The position numbers and the translations under genes are program-made. Under the pieces are notes generated by a model. It did not search any database. It had not been told where the DNA came from and worked only from the letters and a program-made list of their open reading frames with translations. From positions 1-47,521 of the forward strand of contig DCWG01000035.1 in assembly GCA_002327525.1 (NCBI GenBank): 47,521 nt of DNA. The letters are read 5' to 3'. This DNA comes from Gammaproteobacteria bacterium UBA2168. Lineage in GTDB: Bacteria > Pseudomonadota > Gammaproteobacteria > Pseudomonadales > Azotimanducaceae. This document shows, in pieces, positions 34,863 to 43,122 of this stretch (position 1 is its first letter; every line of letters starts with the position of its first letter).

Positions 34863-35528
34863 CACCCGCTCGACGCCGGGTTGGTTTCGACCGGAAGTCC
34901 GGCGACCCGCCATTCCGGGAAACCCTCTTCCATGCGGCGTACCCTGAAGCCACGTGCCCTGAGACTGGCCAGGGCTTCGAACGACAGGACACAATAGGTG
35001 CCACGAAAGTAAGCCACGATTTCCTGATCACTGGGCAATTCGCTGAGCCAATCTTCCAGATCTGCGAGTGTTATATTGAGCGTACCCGGCACGTGGCCCG
35101 CGCGGTACTCGTCCCCCGGGCGAACATCGAGCACGGTGACGAGCCGCTCTTCCAACTTCCGCAGCAGATTACCCCGGGATACCGGTTCCAATGCATGCCG
35201 CTCATTGAAATAGCCTGTGACGATCTGCTGGATCTCGGCAACGTTGTGCTTCGCTACGCACCGCAATCCGGCCATCAGTGCAAGCACCGATTCATCCGCC
35301 AGGCGGTAGAGCACGCGAGTGCCTTCCTGGCGCACGGCCAACAGTCCGGCCCGGCGCAGCTAAATGAGGTGTTGCGATGCTCAGCCCGATCCGGCTGGCG
35401 AGTGCATTGACGCTGAGTTCGCCTTGAGCTACAAATTCCAATAGTTTCAGGCGATGGGGGTTACCAAGTGCCCTGGCAACGGCCACGAACTGCGCCAACA
35501 GCGCTTGTTTCGGGTCGCTGATGGGCAT
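34862..35528 (-). pseudogene. ArsR/SmtB regulator fused to rhodanese domain, frameshifted
   Basis: Starts MPISDPKQALLAQFVAVARALGNPHRLKLLEFVAQGELSV (quoted in part: RALGNPHRLKLLEFVAQGE), an ArsR-type winged helix, up to SRIGLSIATPHL. At about 35355-35375 a small deletion shifts the frame; the family resumes as LRRAGLLAVRQEGTRVLYRL, then a rhodanese domain with VLDVRPGDEYRAGHVPGTLN. The rhodanese active-site loop reads VAYFRGTYCVLSFEAL; the catalytic first Cys of the usual CRGPYC loop is Phe and the Pro is Thr. The second frame has no start above 35341. The regulator is therefore probably nonfunctional, which would derepress the operon. Its stop overlaps the methyltransferase start. Confidence 0.8.
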
Positions 35529-35542
35529 GTCCAGTTTTACAA

Positions 35543-35566
35543 TCAAACATTCAATACTATGTTTGA
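35543..35566. promoter_or_regulatory. ArsR-type operator, perfect inverted repeat
   Basis: TCAAACAT (35543-35550), TCAATACT, ATGTTTGA (35559-35566): an exact 8-8-8 inverted repeat. A second pair, ATTCAA/TTGAAT, nests at 35549-35568. AT-rich, 15 bases from the ArsR start and 17 bases from the start of the divergent HTH ORF, it has the shape and place of an ArsR/SmtB operator controlling both directions. Confidence 0.72.
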
Positions 35567-35582
35567 ATGAATATAGCAGAGC

Positions 35583-35804
35583 ATGAGTCCTCATGCGCAG
35601 GTGTTTTCAATAAGTCCGGATGAGCAACTAGTAGCGACACTCCGCTTGCTGGTGCAGCGATTCGGCCCGCACCGCAGCCTCGCCGAGGCCTACGCAGCAA
35701 GCTATGCACTAAAGGGACTCAGGGAAGGGAGGAACCCCTCGATCGCGAGCATCGCCAACGCGACGGGCTGTTCCAAGCGGAATCTGTCCCGGTGGCTGGC
35801 ATAG
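35583..35804 (+). CDS. Small helix-turn-helix protein, possibly truncated
   Basis: A 73-residue protein with ATG 35583. It carries SLAEAYAASYALKGL and then an HTH-like segment SIASIANATGCSKRNLSRWL. The family is not recognised. After the TAG at 35802-35804 the same frame stays open and protein-like (QIDISQVETRPVEDDARRQQ, WAYRHLEAPQ) into the next gene's antisense region, so a nonsense mutation in a longer gene is possible. Divergent from the ars operon and sharing its operator, it may be a second regulator. Confidence 0.5.
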   Translation: MSPHAQVFSISPDEQLVATLRLLVQRFGPHRSLAEAYAASYALKGLREGRNPSIASIANATGCSKRNLSRWLA

Positions 35805-36004
35805 CAGATCGATATCAGTCAGGTCGAGACCCGGCCGGTTGAAGATGACGCCCGTAGGCAGCAGATCAGCATAACCGACCCGATGTGGGCTTATCGGCAT
35901 CTCGAAGCACCCCAAAAAGGGGACGGGTACACTTTGGCCGCTACTTCGGCTGCTTCCTGTCGATTTCGCTACTTGGGACACGTCTTATTCGTCATCGCCC
36001 TCGA

Positions 36005-36874
36005 TCAGGCATCCCGAAACCGATCAATCACGTCTTTCCAGCCAGCCAGATCTTCAGGTCCGCGAATCGAGCTGGCCAGTCCTGCCATCGGTGTGACTGG
36101 AACAACGACTCGCGAGATACCACGCGACGCCATCCCCGCCAGATCGTCCATATCGACTGGCGAACCGGTCGTGATTTCGATGGCTTCCGGATCACGGCCG
36201 GCATCAACTGCGGTCTGCCGCATCAGAGCAACCAGTTCTTCGGACAGATCCCGTGCCGGGAAGAAGCCATCTCCCAGACGACCGGCACGCCTCGCCGCGG
36301 CCGGCGCGTGGCCACCGATGATCACCGGCACCGTGCCGTTGACCGGTTGAGGACGGCAATAGGCTTCGCTGAATCTCACATACTCACCATCGAAGGTGGG
36401 CGCGTCATCCCTCCACAGATGACGCATGGCCCGGATGTACTCGTCGGTGCGCGCGCCTCTCGATTCGAAATCCGAGTTGAGCACTTCGAATTCTTCACGC
36501 AGCCAACCAACCCCCACGCCCAGTAGCACGCGTGCGTTGCTCATCACATCGAGGCTAGCTATCTGTTTGGCGACAGTGACGGGATTGTGTTGCGGCAGAA
36601 TCAGAATCGCTGTACCCAGTTTGATGGTACTGGTTTGCGCAGCCACGTAGGCAAGCCAGATTAATGGATCGGGTATTGGAAAATCGACTCGTCCGTCAGC
36701 CATCTTGCCGTCTTCGGAATAGGGGTAGCGCGAGACGTAACCGGCAGGGACTATGGTGTGCTCCACCGTCCACGCCGACTCGAAACCGGCATCCTCCGCT
36801 GCCTGCAGCAATTCCACCGCCTTCTCCGGCTGCACGTAGCGCCCGGTGTTGCAGTAACGCAATCCGAATTTCAT
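36005..36874 (-). CDS. F420-dependent LLM-class oxidoreductase
   Basis: A 289-residue luciferase-fold enzyme. MKFGLRYCNTGRYV at the start and ESAWTVEHTIVPAGY, RVLLGVGVGWLREEFEVL and VPVIIGGHAPAAARRAGRLGDGFFP are diagnostic for the F420-type group with 280-300 residues. ATG 36874 has an ideal AGGAGGTGAT site. It implies F420 use, which is uncommon outside Actinobacteria but known in some Proteobacteria; FMN use by such proteins also occurs. Divergent from the acyl-CoA dehydrogenase gene. No other lesion. Confidence 0.88.
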   Translation of the reverse strand: MKFGLRYCNTGRYVQPEKAVELLQAAEDAGFESAWTVEHTIVPAGYVSRYPYSEDGKMADGRVDFPIPDPLIWLAYVAAQTSTIKLGTAILILPQHNPVTVAKQIASLDVMSNARVLLGVGVGWLREEFEVLNSDFESRGARTDEYIRAMRHLWRDDAPTFDGEYVRFSEAYCRPQPVNGTVPVIIGGHAPAAARRAGRLGDGFFPARDLSEELVALMRQTAVDAGRDPEAIEITTGSPVDMDDLAGMASRGISRVVVPVTPMAGLASSIRGPEDLAGWKDVIDRFRDA

Positions 36875-37063
36875 ATCACCTCCTCCCTCCACTTCGATTC
36901 TACACCCGCATCGCGCGTTGGTGTTTCAACAGACCGGGAGCGTGCGGCGTAGATGGGTACGCCACAGTCTGTCGGTTTCCTAGGTGCAATCCCGTAGTGA
37001 CCCCCCAGCATCCATGGTCGATTCTGATGCGCCATGAAAACAACCACATAGTGGGAGGTAGCG

Positions 37064-38278
37064 ATGTCATCGGTCGACCTGGAGCTCGATCTCACTGACG
37101 TGGAGAGGGAGATACAACAAACCGTCCATCGCTTCGCCGGTGACGTCATGCGCCCCGTGGGTCAACAAATCGACAAACTGCATGATCCGGCTGACGCGGT
37201 CGCGGAAAGTTCGCCCCTGTGGGATGCGTTTGACCAGTACGAAGCGCTGGGGATCGATGCATTTCAAAGAGAGGAGTCCGATCTAACGCCGGTTCAGATG
37301 GCACGCATACAGGCCATCATCAGCGAGGAAAAAGGCTGGGGGGATGCGGGTCTCGCACTTACCCTCGGTTCGCGAGGTGGCGGCTTCGTGGCGGGATTCG
37401 CAGCCGCGTCCGAAAGCCCGGAACTCATCGAACGATACGCCACCCCGGGCAATCGGGAAATCGGTTGCTGGGCTATCACCGAACCAGATCACGGCAGCGA
37501 CACGCTGGCCCTGTCAGAGCCACACTTCGACGACCCGAGTGTGAAGGCGAACTGCATCGCGAAGCGCGATGGCGACGACTACGTTATCCGGGGACAGAAG
37601 TCGAGTTGGGTATCGAACGGACCCATCGCGACAGTTGCCGCTCTCTACTGCACCATCGACGGCGATCAGGGCTTCAAGGGTGGCGGAGTGGCCGTGGTGC
37701 CTCTGGACCTGCCTGGAATCTCGAAGGGAAAACCGCTCGACAAGATCGGCCAGCGAGCACTTTGTCAGGGTGAGATCTTCTTCGACGAGGTACGCATCCC
37801 CAGAGAGTTCATGGTAGTCGACAAGGAAGGTTATTCCGATCAGTTGCACAGCACACTGACCTTCATGAATTCGTTCATGGGCGTTACCTTCACCGGAGTG
37901 GCCCGGTCCGCGTTCGACCTGGCGCGGGCATATGCCCACGAACGCATCCAGGGTGGTAAACCCATCATCGAACACCAGAGCGTGAAACTACGGCTGTTCG
38001 ATATGTACCGCAAGGTGGAGACGGCCAGTACCTATGCGCGCAAGGTGTCGATATTCAATAACACCAGCGAAGATGCGAAACTGCACTATGCCATTGCAGC
38101 CAAGACCTACTGCACGCGGGTCGCGTTCGACGTCGCCAGCGACGCGATTCAAATGTTTGGAGGAAACGGACTCAGCCGCGAGTATCCTGTAGAGAAGATC
38201 ATGCGTGATGCGCGTGCATCGATGATCGAGGACGGCTGCAACGAGGTACTGAGCATCGTTGGCGCCGCCGATCTCTGA
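37064..38278 (+). CDS. Acyl-CoA dehydrogenase
   Basis: A 404-residue FAD enzyme of the acyl-CoA dehydrogenase fold. Recognisable are GCWAITEPDHGSD (FAD loop), QKSSWVSNGPIATVAALY, FFDEVRIPREFMVV, IEHQSVKLRLFDMYRKVETA, QMFGGNGLSREYPVEKIMRDARA and a C-terminal MIEDGCNEVLSIVG with the Glu in the catalytic region. ATG 37064 has GGGAGGT 6 bases upstream. Its stop is 25 bases before the SDR start, so the two are cotranscribed. Substrate unknown; the N-terminal residues differ from straight-chain enzymes. Confidence 0.92.
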   Translation: MSSVDLELDLTDVEREIQQTVHRFAGDVMRPVGQQIDKLHDPADAVAESSPLWDAFDQYEALGIDAFQREESDLTPVQMARIQAIISEEKGWGDAGLALTLGSRGGGFVAGFAAASESPELIERYATPGNREIGCWAITEPDHGSDTLALSEPHFDDPSVKANCIAKRDGDDYVIRGQKSSWVSNGPIATVAALYCTIDGDQGFKGGGVAVVPLDLPGISKGKPLDKIGQRALCQGEIFFDEVRIPREFMVVDKEGYSDQLHSTLTFMNSFMGVTFTGVARSAFDLARAYAHERIQGGKPIIEHQSVKLRLFDMYRKVETASTYARKVSIFNNTSEDAKLHYAIAAKTYCTRVAFDVASDAIQMFGGNGLSREYPVEKIMRDARASMIEDGCNEVLSIVGAADL

Positions 38279-38303
38279 ACCACCGTCTGAAGGACATGCA
38301 ACT

Positions 38304-39089
38304 ATGGGTAAGCTCGACGGCAGAATCGCTCTGGTCACCGGCGGCGGCCGCGGCATCGGCAGGGCCATCGCTCTGGGGCTCGCGAAAGAGGGTTGCGGTG
38401 TAGCTGTCAGCTCGCGAACGGCCGAAGAACTCGAGCGGGTCGCGCAAGAGGTCACATCCCTCGGTGGTAAGGGCTTCCCGGTCACCGCGGACGCCATGAG
38501 CTACGATGCCGTGAAGGCATCCGTTGAGACCGTCCTCGGGCATTTCGGACAGATCGACATTCTGATCAACAATGCCGGCGGCGTGATACCCGGACCAACA
38601 CCTTTCAGCCTGCTGAGTGCCTCCCACGATGATCAGGCCTTCATCGACAACCTGCTGCTGAACCTCGTCTCGGCTCAACGTGCTTCTCGTGAAGTGCTAG
38701 GGCACATGCTCGAACGCGGGCATGGGCGCATCATCAACATCGGCTCGGGATACGCAAAACGCTCCGGCGGTGCAGCGGCCTACAGCGCGGCGAAGCACGG
38801 CCTCATCGGTCTGACCCGTGCCACGGCAGCCGAGGTTGCCACACGCGGGGTGACGGTCAACTGTCTGTGTCCGGGATGGACCAATACGCAACTCGTCGAC
38901 TGGAACGTCCTCGGCATGCAGTGGGGCACGGATGCGGAAGGCGCGCGCGCCAGGGCGAGCGCGGAAAACCTGCAGAACCGTGTGCTAGAACCTGAAGAAC
39001 TGGCGCCCATGGCGGTGTTGCTGGCAAGCGATGAAGCCGCCGGTATCACCGGACAGGTGATCAGCGTAGACGGCGGCTACGGTGTGTGA
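38304..39089 (+). CDS. SDR oxidoreductase
   Basis: A 261-residue SDR: TGGGRGIG at the cofactor loop, NNAGG, catalytic Ser in INIGSGYAKRSGG, Tyr and Lys in YSAAKHG, and CPGWTNTQLV before the C-terminal SVDGGYG. Ser-Arg after beta-2 (SSRTAEE) suggests NADPH. ATG 38304 follows AAGGACATGC; the frame is open to 38259. It is the second gene of the unit with the acyl-CoA dehydrogenase and ends 3 bases before the convergent ligase gene, so a hydroxyacyl-CoA or sterol-type oxidation step is likely (inference). Confidence 0.92.
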   Translation: MGKLDGRIALVTGGGRGIGRAIALGLAKEGCGVAVSSRTAEELERVAQEVTSLGGKGFPVTADAMSYDAVKASVETVLGHFGQIDILINNAGGVIPGPTPFSLLSASHDDQAFIDNLLLNLVSAQRASREVLGHMLERGHGRIINIGSGYAKRSGGAAAYSAAKHGLIGLTRATAAEVATRGVTVNCLCPGWTNTQLVDWNVLGMQWGTDAEGARARASAENLQNRVLEPEELAPMAVLLASDEAAGITGQVISVDGGYGV

Positions 39090-39092
39090 TCC

Positions 39093-40703
39093 TCAGAGCG
39101 AATCGAGGTCGTTTACCTCAGCGGGCACCTCATCAAAGCGCTCGCGCAGGAACCGCTCCTGGGGTTTTTCCGACGCGGTTTTGGGGATCTCGTCGACCAC
39201 CTGCAAATAGGTCGGTACGAAATTTGCTTCCAGTCCGTTGCGGCAGTGATCGCGCACCGCAAGCGCATCGACGGTAGCGCCTGGTACCGCAACCACGGCA
39301 GCCACCACATCCTTTTCGCCCGGTGCACCCGAACGCGCCTCGACACCGTAGACGAACACGTCTGAAATGGCCGGGTGTTCCGCCACGACTTTCTCGACGA
39401 AGCCCGGGTTGATGAAATCGCCCGAGCGACGGATGCCGCCGCCTTTGCGATAGTCGAAATAAAGCCAGCCGTCCTCGTCCGTGTGCCCGATGTCACCGCT
39501 ACGCAACCACCCTCCCCGGGTCTTCTTCTCCGATGCCTCGGGGTTAGCGTGATACTCGACGCTCGGAGCATCCCCGCTCAGCGGGCGCGAACAGATTTCC
39601 CCCTGCACACCCGGCGCGCAAACCTCGTCGTTGTCGTCGAGAAGGCGCATGTCAAGCCCGGGACCCGGCTTACCGAAAGAACCAATCGGACCCTCGCCGA
39701 TGGGCTTGAATGCAAGCCCTCCCTCTACCGCACCGTACCACTCCAGTACCTTCAGGTTGAAGCGCTTCTCGAAAGATTCCCAGATCGCATAAGGCATACC
39801 GGCGCTGGTGACCATGCGAACCGGGTTGTCGCCGTCACCGGGCCGCTCCGGTTCGCTGTAGATGGCGGTTGCCATGCCGCCGAGCAGAGAAAACGTGGTG
39901 CAGCCGTGTTTTCGGCAAATATCCCACAGCCGAGATTTGGTGAACTTGCGGCTGATCACCGCCGGCAGTTCGAGACACAACGCCGAAGCCAGCGTCACGG
40001 CCTGGGCATTCCCATGCGTCAGAGAGAGTCCCGTGTAGAGACGCTCGTCGTCTTGAAACCTGAACACTCCCGCTCCGAGCCCGGCCATGCCGCCGTAGCG
40101 GCCGTTTTCCATCACCACGCCCTTGGGGTCGCCGGTAGTGCCCGAGGTGTAGATGATCTGTAATGGATCCTGGGGTGATTCGATACGAACATCGACCGCG
40201 GCCGCAGAACTCGACAGTATCGGTCCGAGTGCCTCCACGTCCCGGAACGCGTCGAGTTCCGGCGCACCGCTCTCTCCGGTCTCGAGCACCAGTACCGAAC
40301 CGATGTCGGGTAACTCACCGCGCACCTCTTCGAACTGCGCAAGTGCGTAATCTGCGCACACCACGGCTTTCGAGCCCGAATTGCGCAACGTATACGCAAG
40401 TTTCGCACCACGCGTACGCGCATCGATCGGTACGAACACTGTTCCCGTTATCGAAGCTGCGATCATGGCCTCGACAAACTCGGGATGATTGCGCATGAAC
40501 AAGCCGAACTTGTCTCCGCGCTCGAGCCCGCGGCCGATCAGATCGGCCGCCAGTGCATTACCCCGCTGGTAGAGCTGCGCATAAGTGCGAGTCTCGTCCT
40601 CCCGCTCCGCGCACTCGAAGGTCAATACCTCGAATTCGGGGTTGCGCTCCGCGCGTGTCGCGACAATATCGGCGAGGATCATCTCTGAGCGCTCACGGGC
40701 CAT
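39093..40703 (-). CDS. AMP-dependent acyl-CoA synthetase
   Basis: A 536-residue ANL ligase. Visible are IIYTSGTTGDPKGVV, EWYGAVEGGLAFK (aromatic-to-acidic motif), LRSGDIGHTDEDGWLYF with RRSGDFINPGFVE, and a C-terminal IPKTASEKPQERFL with the lysine but Glu in place of Gly in the usual TASGK. ATG 40703 has AGGAGA 8 bases upstream. It lies 52 bases past the thiolase gene on the same strand, so the two form an acyl-activation/chain-shortening pair. Resembles CaiC/FadD-like ligases; substrate unresolved. Confidence 0.92.
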   Translation of the reverse strand: MARERSEMILADIVATRAERNPEFEVLTFECAEREDETRTYAQLYQRGNALAADLIGRGLERGDKFGLFMRNHPEFVEAMIAASITGTVFVPIDARTRGAKLAYTLRNSGSKAVVCADYALAQFEEVRGELPDIGSVLVLETGESGAPELDAFRDVEALGPILSSSAAAVDVRIESPQDPLQIIYTSGTTGDPKGVVMENGRYGGMAGLGAGVFRFQDDERLYTGLSLTHGNAQAVTLASALCLELPAVISRKFTKSRLWDICRKHGCTTFSLLGGMATAIYSEPERPGDGDNPVRMVTSAGMPYAIWESFEKRFNLKVLEWYGAVEGGLAFKPIGEGPIGSFGKPGPGLDMRLLDDNDEVCAPGVQGEICSRPLSGDAPSVEYHANPEASEKKTRGGWLRSGDIGHTDEDGWLYFDYRKGGGIRRSGDFINPGFVEKVVAEHPAISDVFVYGVEARSGAPGEKDVVAAVVAVPGATVDALAVRDHCRNGLEANFVPTYLQVVDEIPKTASEKPQERFLRERFDEVPAEVNDLDSL

Positions 40704-40755
40704 GGTCCGGTCTCCTGTTGGTGCGTGCTGGAATTTCGCGCTTTAGCGGTTTTGA

Positions 40756-41985
40756 TCAGGTGCTTAGTATCGAGACGCACATTGCGGCAGCCTCTCCACC
40801 GACCGTACCACCGCCGTTTTGCGACATCCCGACCCTTGCACCCGGCACCTGTCGAGCGCCGCTTTGACCTCGCAGTTGCTCTACCAGCTCGGTTACCTGG
40901 GCAAGCCCCGTCGCCCCCACTGGGTGCCCTTTACGCAGCAAGCCGCCGCTCGGATTGACCGGAAGGCGTCCGCCCAGCTTCGTCGCACCGGATTCGATCA
41001 ACTCACCACCACCGCCGGGTTCGCAGAGTCCAAACTCCTCGTAGTAGATGAGTTCCGCGGGTGCGGACGCATCGTGACACTCGATGACACTCAAATCTTC
41101 AGGACCCACACCAGCCTTCTCGAACGCTTCCTGCACACAGACTTCAACCGTACCGGGCTCGTCTGATCCGTGGTCCCAGCCTGAACGCAGCACACAGGAA
41201 CGCACCTGGATCGGTTGAGAAATTCCCAGCTCGCGCGCTTTCTTCTCACTCACGATGATAGCCGCCGCCGCGCCATCACCGATCGGCGAGCACATCGGTC
41301 GCGTCAGCGGTTCCGCAATCATGGGTTCAGCAAGAACATCGTCGACGCTGAGCGCCTGCTGGAACTGGGCCTTGGGATTGAGGCTGCCGTGCAGAGCGTT
41401 CTTGGCCGCAATAGCCGCAAACTGCCGAGCCGTCGTACCATACTTCTGCATATGCCGGCGAGCGCTGGCCGCATAGAAGTCCATGAACATACTGCGCTTC
41501 TCACCCTGGCCGCTTGCTGCCGCATCCGCACCCTGCGCTGCGGCCGACTTCTTGAGGCCTTCCACGATAGCCGCCATTTCCTCGGTATCGACCGCGCTGC
41601 CGATGGCCTTGAAACTGCGCGTCTTGTCCTGGTGGTAGAGTTTTTCAACGCCGAGCGCAAGAACCACGTCATAAACCCCCGCCGCCACCATGGTCGATGC
41701 CTGGTGAAAAGCAGTAGACGCACTGGCACAGGCGTTTTCCACGTTGATCACGGGAATGGCCCCGATCCCCGCGGAGCGCAGCACGACCTGGCCGCGGATA
41801 CACTCCTGACCGGTGATGAGACCGGCCATGGCATTACCAACGTAAGCGGCTTCCAGCTGAGACTTGTCGATACCGGCATCCTCGATGGCGGCCAGCAGCG
41901 CCTCCCGGCCAAGTGCCTTCAGCCCGGTGTCCAGATGTTTTCCGAAGCGGGTCATTCCCACTCCTGCAATGATGGCGTTACCCAT
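40756..41985 (-). CDS. Thiolase family protein (SCP-x/lipid-transfer type)
   Basis: A 409-residue thiolase. The nucleophile Cys86 is in NVENACASAS; GGRLPVNPSGGLLRKGHPVGATG carries the active-site His, and the closing GARVGMSQNGGGTVGGEAAAM is typical of the SCP-x thiolase group, in which the C-terminal Cys loop differs from classical thiolases. ATG 41985 has a textbook AGGAGGGG site. These enzymes cleave 3-oxoacyl-CoA, often on branched or steroid side chains; that specificity is inference. Confidence 0.92.
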   Translation of the reverse strand: MGNAIIAGVGMTRFGKHLDTGLKALGREALLAAIEDAGIDKSQLEAAYVGNAMAGLITGQECIRGQVVLRSAGIGAIPVINVENACASASTAFHQASTMVAAGVYDVVLALGVEKLYHQDKTRSFKAIGSAVDTEEMAAIVEGLKKSAAAQGADAAASGQGEKRSMFMDFYAASARRHMQKYGTTARQFAAIAAKNALHGSLNPKAQFQQALSVDDVLAEPMIAEPLTRPMCSPIGDGAAAAIIVSEKKARELGISQPIQVRSCVLRSGWDHGSDEPGTVEVCVQEAFEKAGVGPEDLSVIECHDASAPAELIYYEEFGLCEPGGGGELIESGATKLGGRLPVNPSGGLLRKGHPVGATGLAQVTELVEQLRGQSGARQVPGARVGMSQNGGGTVGGEAAAMCVSILST

Positions 41986-42270
41986 GATGCCCCTCCTGGT
42001 GTCTTGTTTTGGTCAACTCATGATCGTACTCTTTTTTCTTCTCCTACGTACAGAAGGCGGTGTCTACGCGGATTCCCGTGTTTCAACGCAATCCCGATCT
42101 GTGCCTAATGCCAGACCCATGCGCGCTCGACGGGAGGGGGTTGCTTGGCTTCGGGCGCACATCAGCCGTGCTCGCAGGTGATCGAAAACGCTCCCTATCT
42201 GGCACAACAGGAAATAGTTGCGTAGCCTGTCTGCACAGCTCAACAAGACGTTCAACAAAAGGAGACACAC

Positions 42271-43065
42271 ATGGAACTCTTGGAAGCCATTGGTCGACGT
42301 CGATCTATCAGATTTCTCAAACCCTACAAGCCAGTGGAGAAAGAGAAGATACAGATCATGTTCGAGGCTGCGCGCATCGCCTCCCACTGGGGCAACGTGC
42401 AAAGCTTGCGCGGAATCGCATTGTTCAAGGATGAGGATGCCGACAAGATCGACATCATGCAGGGCGCGATCATCGGCTGGCAGTTCAAGATCGCGCCGGT
42501 CGTGATTGTCTGGTATCTGGATCCCGAGGCGGTGGATGGCCAATCGGATCGCCTGATGACGCTGGCAGAGGTCGGCGCTCTGGGCGTGGGTGACAGGCAA
42601 ACCAGAGAAACCGGCGTGCGAGAGACGCTGCTGCCTATCTTCCAGGGTATGGGTGAGATACTGAAAAGCCCGGGCATCAGCGAGGTCGACTGCGGTCAGG
42701 GTATCGCCCAGGCAACACTCGCGGCCTACGATATGAACCTCGGCACCTGCTGCCTCGGCGCCGGTCCACGCGGGCAGGAACTGATGAAGGCGCTCGGTGT
42801 ACCGAATCACTGCCGCCTGTTGCTGGTGCAGACCGTTGGCTACCCCTTGGAACATTGGGAAGCCGGTGGCCAGCGCCCCCGTCTGCCGTTCGAGGATCTC
42901 TTCAAGATCCACAGCTACGACCAGCCTTATCCACGCAGTGAGGCCGTGGTGGACGAATTGACCGATGCCGGGCTCTTTACAGCTCCCGCGCCGTTACCGG
43001 AACGGGAAGATGAGCTGCTGTTTCTTCGCGACGCCCTGGATATTGCCGAACCGGGCGTGTTGTAG
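42271..43065 (+). CDS. Nitroreductase family protein
   Basis: A 264-residue FMN nitroreductase-fold protein starting ELLEAIGRRRSIRFLKPYKPV. Further features are MFEAARIASHWGNVQSLRG, CGQGIAQATLAAYDMNLGTCCLG and HCRLLLVQTVGYPLEHWEAGG. AAAAGGAG precedes ATG 42271. The C-terminal tail after DLFKIH is longer than usual. Convergent with the LLM gene across a GC-rich hairpin. A role in ene- or nitro-reduction in the neighbouring pathway is plausible but not shown. Confidence 0.88.
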   Translation: MELLEAIGRRRSIRFLKPYKPVEKEKIQIMFEAARIASHWGNVQSLRGIALFKDEDADKIDIMQGAIIGWQFKIAPVVIVWYLDPEAVDGQSDRLMTLAEVGALGVGDRQTRETGVRETLLPIFQGMGEILKSPGISEVDCGQGIAQATLAAYDMNLGTCCLGAGPRGQELMKALGVPNHCRLLLVQTVGYPLEHWEAGGQRPRLPFEDLFKIHSYDQPYPRSEAVVDELTDAGLFTAPAPLPEREDELLFLRDALDIAEPGVL

Positions 43066-43086
43066 CGTGCCCTGCCGTGTCCGACT

Positions 43087-43112
43087 GAGCGGCCGCACCC
43101 CCGCGGCCGCTC
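43087..43112. terminator. Bidirectional terminator hairpin
   Basis: Perfect 10-base stem GAGCGGCCGC (43087-43096)/GCGGCCGCTC (43103-43112) with a 6-base ACCCCC loop, between the convergent nitroreductase and LLM genes. No T-run on either side. Confidence 0.6.
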
Positions 43113-43122
43113 ATGGAAGCTC

